The notes under the pieces: generated by a model
Database searches by the model: none
Told to the model about the DNA's origin: nothing
Seen by the model: only the letters and a program-made list of their open reading frames with translations
In this document: positions 53,801 through 63,500 of the stretch, in pieces
Layout: each line of letters starts with the position of its first letter
Numbering within the stretch: the first letter of the stretch is position 1
Program-made: the position numbers and the translations under genes
Assembly (NCBI GenBank): GCA_963831105.1
Contig: CAWHOS010000003.1
Location: forward strand, 744,001-808,000
From: DATFQI01 sp963831105
GTDB lineage: Bacteria > Actinomycetota > Thermoleophilia > Solirubrobacterales > Solirubrobacteraceae
Direction of reading: 5' to 3'
Length of the DNA: 64,000 bases

Positions 53801-54059
53801 GGCCGCGTTCGGCGGCAGCACCCGCACGCCGCTGCGGATCGCCTACCGCGTCGCCACGCGGGCGCGCGCGCAGGTGACCGTGCTGCGCGGCAAGAAGGTG
53901 GTCAAGCGCTACAAGGCCCGCACGGTGGCCGCGAAGCGCACGCACCGCCTGAAGCTGCCGGCCCGCAAGCTCGCCAAGCGCGGGGACTACCGCGTCCGCA
54001 TCGTGGTCGGCCGCGGCGCCGGCCGCGTCACCTCGACGCTGGTCAGCCGCAAGCTCTAG
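50811..54059 (+). CDS. Secreted M14 zinc carboxypeptidase, large multidomain
   Basis: 1082 residues. A signal peptide (LLSLTFLIAALALPASAHA) is followed by a 200-residue N-terminal region, then an M14 domain at about residues 245-560: HHAREWPAGE holds the zinc H-x-x-E, VNADGFE and DPNRNYGG the substrate-binding residues, TNHTTAG the third zinc histidine, and FTFELYCG the catalytic glutamate. Next come a linker, a PPC-like domain (DYDVKLFEDTNGDGRSQDSE) and a basic C-terminal part (RRGGRVIDE, KRYKARTV) that may anchor it to the wall. It probably releases amino acids from extracellular peptides; the oligopeptide transporter lies next to it, convergent. Confidence 0.92.
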   Translation: MTNRLLSLTFLIAALALPASAHAAPKLLLDAATVLDAPLSANAGEDAGACHRAYRPDAAGVATRDVQLSGPGSLEVRLAGDDGDWDVAVFDAAGSVLAADASPDAQEVASGFALKGGTVHVQACRRSGDATSVPATLEHSAIAPGAAEAAKQSRPQLADVITPTAEQKQRLADLGLDMTEHGGEESLGVVLHGPEDEAALRKAGLRWTVEVEDLVAQDRAARTSERGAAAATPGARASALPSGRERYRTLADYNAELKDLAAKNPNLVKLFTMPEKTYGGKDVLGIEIAENVTLNDGKPAFFNMGVHHAREWPAGELTMEWAIELINGYKKGDARATNVVKNSRNIVVPIVNADGFEASRNAGEIAGQGGGRDETVDDTAYLVAGATTGGEYRRKNCRLPDDSAAGNCTTSVGLAENGVDPNRNYGGLWGGPGADTNPLTQSYRGPGPFSEPESRNVKAIVSRHQVMTLITNHTTAGLVLRAPGLAMLGDPVDENRGYKALGDAMAKENGYFSQKSFELYDTTGTTEDWSYNATGGFGFTFELYCGAPNYETGDCDDPAFHPRYQRVVEEWDGTNPMADHTNDPGPNKGYDGKGNREAYYIAAESAINAQRHSVLEASVPPGTRLRLKKDFKTQTFPQPQPDGTQKPLETDDHLETVYDVGQTGKVRWHVNPSTRPIVAKETGKANAGPPSPPETRNGGPAGATDDPQNDGAAPGGDANANNPLNYNDHPITVPSGGDNETMQVKVAWATPTSDYDVKLFEDTNGDGRSQDSEPVVGTSQNGATSEETVSASRPGLAAGKKYVLRVNNFAAVEPYTVTITYVAPQPLKPAQIESYTLTCERGSQVFDTQQVVVERGQVKQLDLRACAAAIRRACAANTIGLRSVKATRKGAGVRFGFKRFARRPVQIDVFQVSRGGRVIDERLVKRFKARSKAVTWNGRGARGDGLYFARYRMKTRNGKGTEVRRVTLLRRNGRFSRRPDFYRRATCDLLPSYKLERAAFGGSTRTPLRIAYRVATRARAQVTVLRGKKVVKRYKARTVAAKRTHRLKLPARKLAKRGDYRVRIVVGRGAGRVTSTLVSRKL

Positions 54060-54090
54060 GACGGCTCGCGCCGCGGCGGCGTGAGCCGTC
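54060..54090. terminator. Strong hairpin between the carboxypeptidase and opp operon
   Basis: 14-base stem (one G-U pair) with a 3-base loop, starting right after the carboxypeptidase stop and 18 bases from the oppF stop. It could end transcription in both directions, although no T run follows. Confidence 0.55.
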
Positions 54091-54107
54091 GCGGCGCCGG
54101 TGAGCGG

Positions 54108-56313
<2,206 letters not shown>

Positions 56314-56322
56314 GTCAGCTCA

Positions 56323-57286
56323 CTAGTACCGCACGCGCGGGTCGAGGAAGGCGTAGACGATGTCCACGATCAGGTTCGCGAGGATGACGGCCGCCGCCGC
56401 GATCAGCACGACGCCCTGCACGATCGGCAGGTCGCTCTTCTGGATCGCGTCGAACGCGAGGCGCCCGATCCCGGGGATGTTGAAGACGGTCTCCGTGAGG
56501 ATCGCGCCGCCGAACAGGATGCCGAGGTCGAGGCCGAAGATGGTCACGATCGGGGTGATCGCGGAGCGCAGGCCGTGCTTGAAGACGACGCGGCGCTCGT
56601 TGAGGCCCTTGGCGCGGGCCGTGCGGATGTAGTCCTCGCCCATCACGTCGAGCAGGTTCGCGCGCAGGAAGCGCGCGTAGATCGCCGCGAACGCGGTCGC
56701 GAGGACGAGCCATGGCAGGATCAGCGCCGAGGCCCACGCGACGGGGTCCTCCGTGAACGGCGTGTACTGGCCGGAGCCCTTGAAGATCGGAGCGAGCTTG
56801 CCGAGATCCTCGGAGAAGAGGTAGATCGAGACCAGGCCGACCCAGTAGACCGGCGCGGAGATCGCCAGCAGGGCGAAGCCCATGGCGGCGCGGTCGAGCA
56901 GCGTGCCGCGCTTGATCGCGGAGATGATCCCGATCGGGATGCCGATCAGCAGCCACACGACGGCGCCGCCCACGGCCAGCGACACGGTGGCCGGCAGCCG
57001 GTCGAACAGCGTCTCGCGGACGGCGACGTTGTTCTGGTAGCTGTAGCCGAAGTCGAAGTGCAGGACCAGGTCCCGCATGTAGACGTAGAACTGGTGGTAC
57101 CAGGGCTTGTCGAGGCCGAGGGTCTCGCGGATCGCCGCGATCGAGCTCCGGCGTCGGCTGCCGGCCCGCGCGCAGGATCGCCGGGTCCGCCGCCGGCATC
57201 AGGATGAACATCACGAACGTGATGAAGCTGACGACGAACAGCAGCAGGATGGACCACAGCAGTCGTCTGATGATGTAGGTGACCAT
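56323..57286 (-). CDS. Oligopeptide ABC transporter permease (OppB-like), one apparent inserted base
   Basis: About 320 residues, six membrane helices. N-terminal MVTYIIRRLLWSILLLFVVSFITFVMF is typical of OppB/DppB. After PTPEL the frame breaks at about 57140-57143; skipping one base continues IAAIRETLGLDKPWYHQFYVYMRDLVLHFDFG. The rest shows the permease EAA loop (EDYIRTARAKGLNERRVVFKHGLRSA) and ends DPRVRY. It forms the pore with the permease at 59194-60186. A hairpin at 57306-57335 precedes it. Confidence 0.9.
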
Positions 57287-57305
57287 GGCGCTCGGGTGGT
57301 GATCG

Positions 57306-57335
57306 AGCCCCCGGCGCCGTTGAGCGCCGGGGGCT
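57306..57335 (-). terminator. 12-base perfect hairpin between oppA and oppB
   Basis: AGCCCCCGGCGC and its exact complement around a 6-base loop, no T run. It lies 25 bases after the binding-protein gene and 20 before oppB. Such hairpins protect the upstream mRNA or attenuate, giving more binding protein than permease. Confidence 0.65.
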
Positions 57336-57360
57336 GTCTCGGTGTCTTGCTAGTGGTGCG

Positions 57361-59147
57361 CTACTTCAGGGTCGTGAACGAGAAGTCCGGACCGGAGAAG
57401 TAGGCGTTCATCGCACCCTCGACGTCCTTCGACCAGAGGGTGATGTTGTCGTCCCACACGTAGGGGATCGCGACGGCCTGCTCGACGATCATCTTGTTGA
57501 TGTCGGCCCACGCCTTGCTGCGCTCCGGGCCGGCCTCGACGAGCGAGGCCTCCGTCATCGCGTCGTTGATCTCCTGGTTGTCCAGCAGGCTCCAGTTCAC
57601 GTTGCCCTGGGGCTTGATGGCGTCGCCCTTGAACGTCGGCTCGAGGAGCGACTGGGGATCCGTGAAGTCCTTGAACCAGCCCACGTTCGGGCAGATCACG
57701 TAGTTGGACTTCGGGACGCCGCAGAACTTCGTGTACAGCGTGTCCTGCGGGACCTTGCGGTAGTTGAGCTTGAAGCCCATCTTGTTGAGCTGGGCCTGCG
57801 CCACCTGCGCGGTCTGGTTGCCCGGATCCGCGTTCGTGGCGATGGTCAGCAGCTCGCCGCCGTCGGTCGGGCGTCGCGCCGTCCTCCTTGGCGGCGTCGA
57901 GGTACTTCTTCATGACCGCCGGGTCGCCCTTGGGGTTGGCCATGTAGTCGATGTCCTTCGAAGGCCTCCTCGCCGCCGGACTCCTCGAAGCCGGGGATGC
58001 CCGGCGGGATGAAGCCCTGCGCGATCGGGCCGATGAAGTCGCCGCCGCGGGTCTTGCGGAGCGCGTCACGGTCGAAGCCGGCGATGACGGCCTTGCGGAT
58101 GTTGATGTTGTCGAACGGCTTCTTGGTGGTGTTCAGCGCGATCCAGCGCGTGCCACCGCCGGAGACCCGGCCGATCTGCTCCTTGTTGCTCGCTGATCGC
58201 GCGGCTCAGGACCGGGATCGGCGGCTGGCCGGAGTCGCAGCACATGGTCGGCGAGGTCGCCGAGAGCGTGCGGCGCGAGGCCACGGTCAGGTCGTCGTTG
58301 CCCTCCTCGATCGTGATCGAGTCGAGGTAGGCGGGACGGTAGTCCGTGTCCTTGTTCCAGTTCTTGTTGCGGACCAGCTCGATGCGCTTGCCCGGGTCAC
58401 GGCCGGTCACCTTGCCGGTGCTCGGGTCGTTCTTGACCATGTACGGGCCGGTGAAGGCGACGTACTGGTCGTACTCGGACGGCGACTTCTGGTCGTACTT
58501 CTCCGCGTAGTCGCGCGGGACCGGCACCGTGATCGGCATCACGAGCGCCTGGGCGACGGACTCGCCGACCGGGCGGTCGAGCTTGATCTCGAGCGTCGGT
58601 GTCGTCGGTGGCCGTGATGCCCTCGATGTCCTTGACGCCCTTGGTCGGCGCGTCGGGCGAGCCGGCGATGTCGCCGAAGTACGACGTCGCGTAGCCCGAC
58701 GGCACGTTCGCGCTGAAGGCGCGCTCCATCGCGTACTCGATGTCGTCGGCGACGACCGCGCGGTCGACCGGCGGCGCGTACTTGACGTCGGGCTTGATCT
58801 TGACGGTGATCGTCTTCTTGTCCTCGGAGATCTGAGGATCGCCGTCGGCGAGATCGGGCTGCTGCTCCTCGTCGCCCGGGGCGAACGAGTAGCAGCGGCC
58901 GGTTCGTCGAGTACAGAACCTGGTAGCCGAACGTGTAGTAGCTCTGGCCCGGGTCGAGGTAGTCGACATCAGCCGCGGCGAGGAACGTGAGGTCCCCGCC
59001 CTGCTTGCCCTCGGACGGCGCGGTGCCGCCCGTATCACCGGAGCCCGAGCCTTCGTCGTCCGAGCCGCCGCAACCAGCGGCGACGAGAGCGAGGATGGCG
59101 ATCAGGCCGATGAGCAGCGCGCTTAGACGCACTCTGCGCATGTTCAT
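57361..59147 (-). CDS. Peptide ABC transporter substrate-binding lipoprotein (SBP family 5), five apparent inserted bases
   Basis: About 590 residues after correction. MRRVRLSALLIGLIAILALVAAGCGG is a lipoprotein signal with the lipobox cysteine. Family 5 landmarks are spread over six frames: YLDPGQSYYTFGYQVLYSTNRPL, YSFAPGDEEQQPDLADG, TITVKIKPDVKYAPPVDRAVVADDIEYAMERAF, DPGKRIELVRNKNW, KPFDNINIRKAVIAGFDRD and IVEQAVAIPYVWDDN. The breaks, each one base too many, are near 58894, 58597, 58188, 57960 and 57870. Binds peptides outside the cell and delivers them to the permeases. AAAGGA precedes two possible ATGs (59147, 59141). Confidence 0.88.
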
Positions 59148-59193
59148 GGTCCTTTCTGTGTGGTGAGACATGTGGAGTGGAGGGGCCGGTTCC

Positions 59194-60186
59194 CTACCGG
59201 TCGCCCTTGGGGTTGAGCGCATCCTGCAGCCCGTCGCCCACGAGGTTGAACGCCAGCACGGTGAGCACCAGCGCGATACCGGGCGCGAGCATGAACCACC
59301 AAGCGATGTCGAAGATGTTGGTGGCCTCGGCGATCATCGCCCCCCACGTGGCCGTCGGGGGTTGGACCCCGACGCCCAGGAAGGACAGCGCCGCCTCGAA
59401 CAGGATGTTGGTCGGGATGATCAGCGTCGTGTAGACGATGATCGGAGCCAGCAGGTTGGGGAGGATCTCGCGGAAGATGATGCGGGTGTTCGAGGCCCCG
59501 AGGGAGCGGGCTGCCTCGATGAACTCCTTCTCGCGCAGCGAGAGGACCTGCCCGCGGATGATGCGGGCGAAGTACGGCCACTGGGCGAGCACGATCACGA
59601 AGATCACGACGCGCAGGCCCGGCTCGATGATGCCGCCGAGGCAGCCGCCGCCGAGCGAGCACGCGGCGCCGAGGCCGAGCGCGAGCAGCAGCACCGGGAA
59701 CGCGAGCTGGACGTCCATGATCCGCGAGAGCACGGAGTCGATCCAGCCGCGGTAGAAGCCGGCGACCATGCCGGCGACCGTGCCGATGATCACGATCAGC
59801 GCGGTCGCGATCAGCGCCACCGTGAGCGACACGCGCGCGCCGTAGATCGTGCGGGCGAACACGTCGCGGCCGATCTGGTCGACGCCGAAGATGTGGTCCG
59901 CGCTCGGCCCGGCGGGCAGGCCGAAGTCGTCCAGCGCGGCCGGGTCCTGGACGTTGGGGTCCGGCGCGCCGACGGCCTTGACGATCAGCGGCGCGAAGAT
60001 CGCGACCAGGACGAGCAGCACGATGAAGAACAGCGCGGCCATCGCGACCTTGTCGCGCCGGAAGCGCCGCCAGAACAGCTGTAGGGGCGAGCGCGCGGTG
60101 ATTGCACGCTCTTCGCCGGAGAGGGTCTCGTCGCCCGCGACGCCTGAGCCCTCGGAGTGGAGCAGTTCGCTCGTACCCGTGCTCAT
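59194..60186 (-). CDS. Oligopeptide ABC transporter permease (OppC-like)
   Basis: A 330-residue permease with an N-terminal OppC domain (LFWRRFRRDKVAMAALFFIVLLVLVAIFAPL), HIFGVDQIGRDVFARTIYGARVSL, the EAA loop EKEFIEAARSLGASNTRIIFREILPN, and the ending FNLVGDGLQDALNPKGDR. Frame is intact. ATG 60186 with GAGAGG seven bases earlier. First gene of the operon: oppC, oppA, oppB, oppD, oppF, unlike the usual A-B-C-D-F order. Confidence 0.95.
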   Translation of the reverse strand: MSTGTSELLHSEGSGVAGDETLSGEERAITARSPLQLFWRRFRRDKVAMAALFFIVLLVLVAIFAPLIVKAVGAPDPNVQDPAALDDFGLPAGPSADHIFGVDQIGRDVFARTIYGARVSLTVALIATALIVIIGTVAGMVAGFYRGWIDSVLSRIMDVQLAFPVLLLALGLGAACSLGGGCLGGIIEPGLRVVIFVIVLAQWPYFARIIRGQVLSLREKEFIEAARSLGASNTRIIFREILPNLLAPIIVYTTLIIPTNILFEAALSFLGVGVQPPTATWGAMIAEATNIFDIAWWFMLAPGIALVLTVLAFNLVGDGLQDALNPKGDR

Positions 60187-60291
60187 ACGGTCGCCTCTCG
60201 GCTCGGTGCTGCGGTACCCAGTTCGTAACCCTCCATGCGGAACGCGCGCACCCACGCGCGGTCCACGTGACGTTGAAAAGACTGCACCGGA

Positions 60292-60350
60292 CGCGTGCTT
60301 CTCGAATGCACGCGGCCGGGGTTTATTCCCCCTGAAGGATCGAAACCCTA
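60292..60350 (-). promoter_or_regulatory. Promoter and leader hairpin of the opp operon
   Basis: Minus-strand TAGGGT (60350-60345) is a candidate -10. It would give a leader of about 150 bases to oppC, carrying a perfect 7-base stem (arms 60292-60298 and 60308-60314) and GGGG-TTTATT-CCCC just before it. The leader could carry attenuation or small-RNA control. Confidence 0.4.
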
Positions 60351-60381
60351 CTAGGTCGGATTCCAGATCGGCCCTCGAACG

Positions 60382-60399
60382 GCACACCCGAGGGTGTGC
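60382..60399. promoter_or_regulatory. Palindrome GCACACCC-GA-GGGTGTGC
   Basis: Perfect 8-2-8 inverted repeat about 30 bases upstream of the predicted opp -10 box. Position fits an operator or activator site for the peptide transporter. Confidence 0.5.
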
Positions 60400-60444
60400 A
60401 GGTCACATCGATGTTCCTTACTGATTAAGTTCCCGCCCGCCCTA

Positions 60445-60463
60445 GGCTTGCGCCTCGCAAGCC
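60445..60463 (+). other. Perfect hairpin abutting the tRNA 5' end
   Basis: GGCTTGCG-CCT-CGCAAGCC; the last three bases are the first three of the tRNA. TAGGCT (60443-60448) inside it may be the tRNA promoter -10. Could influence 5' processing by RNase P. Confidence 0.4.
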
Positions 60464-60532
60464 CTCGTAGCTCAATGGATAGAGCACGCGCCTCCTAAGC
60501 GCGGGATGCAGGTTCGACTCCTGCCGGGGGCG
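60461..60532 (+). tRNA. tRNA-Arg (anticodon CCT)
   Basis: Full cloverleaf: acceptor GCCCTCG/CGGGGGC (one T-G pair), D arm GCTC/GAGC, anticodon stem CGCGC/GCGCG with loop CTCCTAA and anticodon CCT at 60494-60496, T arm GCAGG/CCTGC with loop TTCGACT, discriminator G. CCA is not encoded. It reads AGG codons, which are rare in this GC-rich window. The convergent pyrD gene runs into it. Confidence 0.96.
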
Positions 60533-61548
60533 TGGCCCGCAGGCGCCGCGCGAGCTCGCGGTTGACCCGCCGCGGCCAGCCCGGGCCGCCGTAGACGAAG
60601 CCGGTGTAGGCCTGCACGAGCGTCGCGCCGGCCTGCAGGCGCTCCCAGACGTCGTCGGCGCTCTCGACCCCGCCGACGGAGACGAGCACGAGCGCGTCGC
60701 CCGCCCGCGCGCGCAGCCTCCGCAGCACCGCGAGCGAGCGCGCCGCGAGCGGCGGGCCCGAGATGCCGCCCTCGGGCGGGACGCCGGGACTGGCGAGGCC
60801 GGAGCGGTCGACGGTCGTGTTGGTGGCGATGACGCCGGCGAGCCCGAGCTCGAGCGCCAGGTCGGCGATCGCGTCGATGTCCTCGTCGGCCAGGTCGGGC
60901 GCGATCTTCACGAGCACGGGGCGCTCGAGCCCCAGCGCGGCCAGCTCCTCGCGCACGGCGGCGACCAGCGCGCGCAGCGGCTCGACGGCCTGCAGGTCGC
61001 GCAGCCCGGGGGTGTTGGGCGAGGAGACGTTGAGCGCGAGGTAGTCGGCGTGCGCCGCCAGCCGGCGCACGGTGGCGCGGTAGTCCTCGGCCGCCTGCCC
61101 GGTGCTGCTGCCCTTCGCCCGCCCGACGTTGACGCCGAGCACCGTGCCGGCGCGGCGCCGCCCGATCCGGGCCGCGACCGCCTCGGCGCCGGGGTTCGGG
61201 AAGCCCATGCTGTTCTGCAGCGCGCGGTCGGCGAGCAGCCGCCGCACGCGCGGGCGCGGGTTGCCCTCCTGCGCCGAGCGGGGTGACCGTCCCCACCTCG
61301 ACCGAGCCGAAGCCGAGCGCGCCGAGCCCCTCGAACCAGCTCGCGTCCTTGTCGACCCCGGCCGCCACGCCGAGCGGGCTGGAGAAGCGCAGGCCGAGCG
61401 CGTCGACGGCCAGCACCGGGTCGGGGCGGCCGAGGAGCCGCAGCAGCCCGAGCCGGTGCGCGAGCCGCACGCCGCGGGCGGCGAGCGCGTGCGCGGTCTC
61501 CGCCGGGATCCGGCGCAGCACGAGCGCGTAGAGGAGGCGGTAGATCAC
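60495..61548 (-). CDS. pyrD: Dihydroorotate dehydrogenase, quinone-type (one apparent inserted base)
   Basis: About 350 residues, class 2 (membrane-associated) enzyme of pyrimidine synthesis. The N-terminal helix region IYRLLYALVLRRIPAETAH is the quinone-channel part; then SPLGVAAGVDKDASWFEGLGALGFGSVEVGTVTP, NSMGFPNPG, NVSSPNTPGLRDLQ with the catalytic serine region, VKIAPDL and SVGGVESADDVWERLQAGATLVQAYTGFVY. One extra base near 61276-61281 breaks the frame after GTVTP; skipping it gives SAQEGNPRPRVRRL. The GTG start overlaps the MFS stop (GTGA). The TAG stop lies in the complement of the tRNA-Arg anticodon loop. Confidence 0.93.
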
Positions 61549-62729
61549 GGGGCGGCGACCAGCGGGCGCAGCGGGCCGCGCGCGGTGGCCCGGACGATCA
61601 CGGCGGCGAGCACGCCGCCGCCGCCGAGCATCGCGAACGCCGCCGACGGCGAGACGTGCTCGGCCACCACGCCGGCGACCGCGGCGCCGATCGCCATCCC
61701 GCCCGTCAGGCCCGCGGTGGTCCAGGTGAACGCCTCGGTCAGGGTGCCGTCCGGCGCGAGGTGGTCGAGCATCGCGTTGGCGTAGACGAGCGTCGGCGAG
61801 ATCGCGCCGCCGGCGAGCAGCAGCAGCCCGCCGAGCGTCAGCGGGCCGATGGCGAGCGCGAGCGCCGCGTGCGTGGCGCCCCAGGCGACGAGCAGCGCCG
61901 CCAGCCGCCGCGGCGGGTCGCTCGCCGCGCCGGCGCGGGCCACCGCGAGGCTCGTGAGCAGCGAGCCGAGACCCCACAGCCCGAGCATCAGGCCCGTCAG
62001 CCGCTCGTGCCCGAGCGGCTCGAGCGTGGCCGGGACGGCGACCTCGACCGCCCCGACCGAGAGGCCGAGCAGCGCGAACACCGCGACGAGGACGCGCACG
62101 CCGGGACCGCGCAGGGCGCCGAGCGGATGGCGCTCGGCGATCTCGGCCGGCCGCCAGCGCGCCGAGGCGGGGTGCAGCGAGAACAGCACGTCGCCGGCGA
62201 GCACGAAGCCGGCGCAGGCGAGGATCGCGGCCTGCAGCGACCACGTGCCGATGCCGCCGACGATCGCGACAGGGCCGAGGATGTAGATGATCTCCATCGC
62301 CGCGCCCTCGAGCGCGTAGGCGGCGTGGCGGAGGTCGGCGTCCGGCGCGAGGACGGGCCACAGCGAGCGCATGCAGGCGCCGACGGGCGGCTGGGCCGCG
62401 CCCGCGACCGCCGCGCAGGCCATCAGCGCGGGCACCCCGGGGTGGCCGGGCAATAGGGCGAACGTCATCATCGCCGCGGCCGAGACGGCGGCGCCCGTCC
62501 GGAGCACGACCGTCTGGCCGGCGCGGTCGACCCAGCGCGCCAGCACCGGGTTGGAGACGCCCAGCGCGATCGTGTAGCTCGCGGCCACGAGGCCGCCGCT
62601 CGCGAAGGAGTCCGTCAGCTCGTGCGTCTGCAGGATCATCAGCAGCCCGAGCGCGCCCATCGGCAGCCGCCCGATGCAGTTGAAGGCGAACAGGGAGCGG
62701 ACCCCGGGCAGTCGCAGGACGGCGAGCAC
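61545..62729 (-). CDS. MFS transporter
   Basis: A 394-residue major facilitator protein with twelve predicted helices; SNPVLARWVDRAGQTVVLRTGA is the helix 2-3 loop signature. The overall look is of the drug-efflux/YbjJ-like group with unknown substrate. GTG start 62729 with a TAGCGT box 7 bases upstream. pyrD is translationally coupled to its end, which is unusual company for a transporter. Confidence 0.88.
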   Translation of the reverse strand: MLAVLRLPGVRSLFAFNCIGRLPMGALGLLMILQTHELTDSFASGGLVAASYTIALGVSNPVLARWVDRAGQTVVLRTGAAVSAAAMMTFALLPGHPGVPALMACAAVAGAAQPPVGACMRSLWPVLAPDADLRHAAYALEGAAMEIIYILGPVAIVGGIGTWSLQAAILACAGFVLAGDVLFSLHPASARWRPAEIAERHPLGALRGPGVRVLVAVFALLGLSVGAVEVAVPATLEPLGHERLTGLMLGLWGLGSLLTSLAVARAGAASDPPRRLAALLVAWGATHAALALAIGPLTLGGLLLLAGGAISPTLVYANAMLDHLAPDGTLTEAFTWTTAGLTGGMAIGAAVAGVVAEHVSPSAAFAMLGGGGVLAAVIVRATARGPLRPLVAAP

Positions 62730-62736
62730 GACGCCA

Positions 62737-62742
62737 ACGCTA
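62737..62742 (-). promoter_or_regulatory. -10 box of leaderless promoter for the MFS-pyrD pair
   Basis: TAGCGT on the minus strand, exactly 7 bases before the GTG at 62729. Confidence 0.5.
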
Positions 62743-62747
62743 CGAGG

Positions 62748-63482
62748 TCAGAGCAGGCCGCGCAGGAGCGCGAAGGCGCCCGCGGCGCCCGCGAACGCGA
62801 GCACGGCGGGCCGCAGCAGCCCGCGGTCGAGCGCGCCGGTGAGCCGCCGTCCCAGCCACAGCCCGAGGAACGTGAACGGCACGAGCGCGGCGCCCAGGCG
62901 CAGCGGGCCGGCCTCGATCTCCCCGGCGATCCCGACCGCCGCGAGCGACAGCACCACGCCGACGGCGAACGCCAGCGAGATCGTGGCGCGCAGGACGGGC
63001 CCGGGCCGGTCCGCGTAGGCGAGCCCCATGTACGGGCCGCCGACGGCGCCGACCGTCCCGGCCACGCCGGAGGCGAAGCCGGCCGCGACCTCGAGCCGCG
63101 GGGAGGTCGAGCGCGCGCCCCGGAACGCGCTCGCGGCGACCGCGCACAGCAGCAGCGCGCCGGCCGCGGCGGCCACGAACGACGGCCCGACCCGCGTCAG
63201 CACCCACGCGCCGAGCGCGGTCCCCGGGATCCGGCCGGCGGTGAGCCGCAGGAACCCCGGCGTGTCGAGCCCCCGCCGCTCCGCGATCGCCTGCGCGATC
63301 ACCATCGGCGTCGCCACGGCGAGCGGCGTCACGGGCACCGCCTCCGGCGCCACCAGCAGCAGCGTCGGCACCACCATCAGCGCGTAGCCGAACCCGACCG
63401 CGCCCTGGATCACCGCGCCGGCGATCGCGGCGACGGCGCACAGCGCGAACTCCAGGGTCGACAGGTCGAGCGACGCCGGCAC
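62748..63482 (-). CDS. TauE/SafE family permease
   Basis: A 244-residue membrane protein with eight helices; IAGAVIQGAVGFGYALMVVPTLLLVAPEAVPVTPLAV in the first half and GTVGAVGGPYMGLAYADR in the second are the two family repeats. Members export sulphonates, sulphite or other small anions. GTG start 63482 with CAGACT 7 bases upstream. Monocistronic, between pyrE and the MFS gene. Confidence 0.88.
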   Translation of the reverse strand: MPASLDLSTLEFALCAVAAIAGAVIQGAVGFGYALMVVPTLLLVAPEAVPVTPLAVATPMVIAQAIAERRGLDTPGFLRLTAGRIPGTALGAWVLTRVGPSFVAAAAGALLLCAVAASAFRGARSTSPRLEVAAGFASGVAGTVGAVGGPYMGLAYADRPGPVLRATISLAFAVGVVLSLAAVGIAGEIEAGPLRLGAALVPFTFLGLWLGRRLTGALDRGLLRPAVLAFAGAAGAFALLRGLL

Positions 63483-63489
63483 CCGACCC

Positions 63490-63495
63490 AGTCTG
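63490..63495 (-). promoter_or_regulatory. -10 box of leaderless promoter for the TauE permease
   Basis: CAGACT on the minus strand, 7 bases before the GTG at 63482. Confidence 0.45.
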
Positions 63496-63500
63496 GAAGG

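Noticed and set aside
50829..53945. 1038-codon open frame on the minus strand
   Set aside because: Lies wholly opposite the M14 carboxypeptidase, whose motifs and signal peptide are clear. The reverse frame is a GC-skew shadow.
57361..59147. Programmed +1 frameshifting or a decaying pseudogene as the cause of the broken oppA
   Set aside because: Five sites without a common slippery sequence, and the same type of break in ftsH, hemD and pyrD, fit insertion errors better.
60461..60532. tRNA-Arg as an integration site
   Set aside because: No integrase gene or repeated tRNA 3' end was seen in the window.
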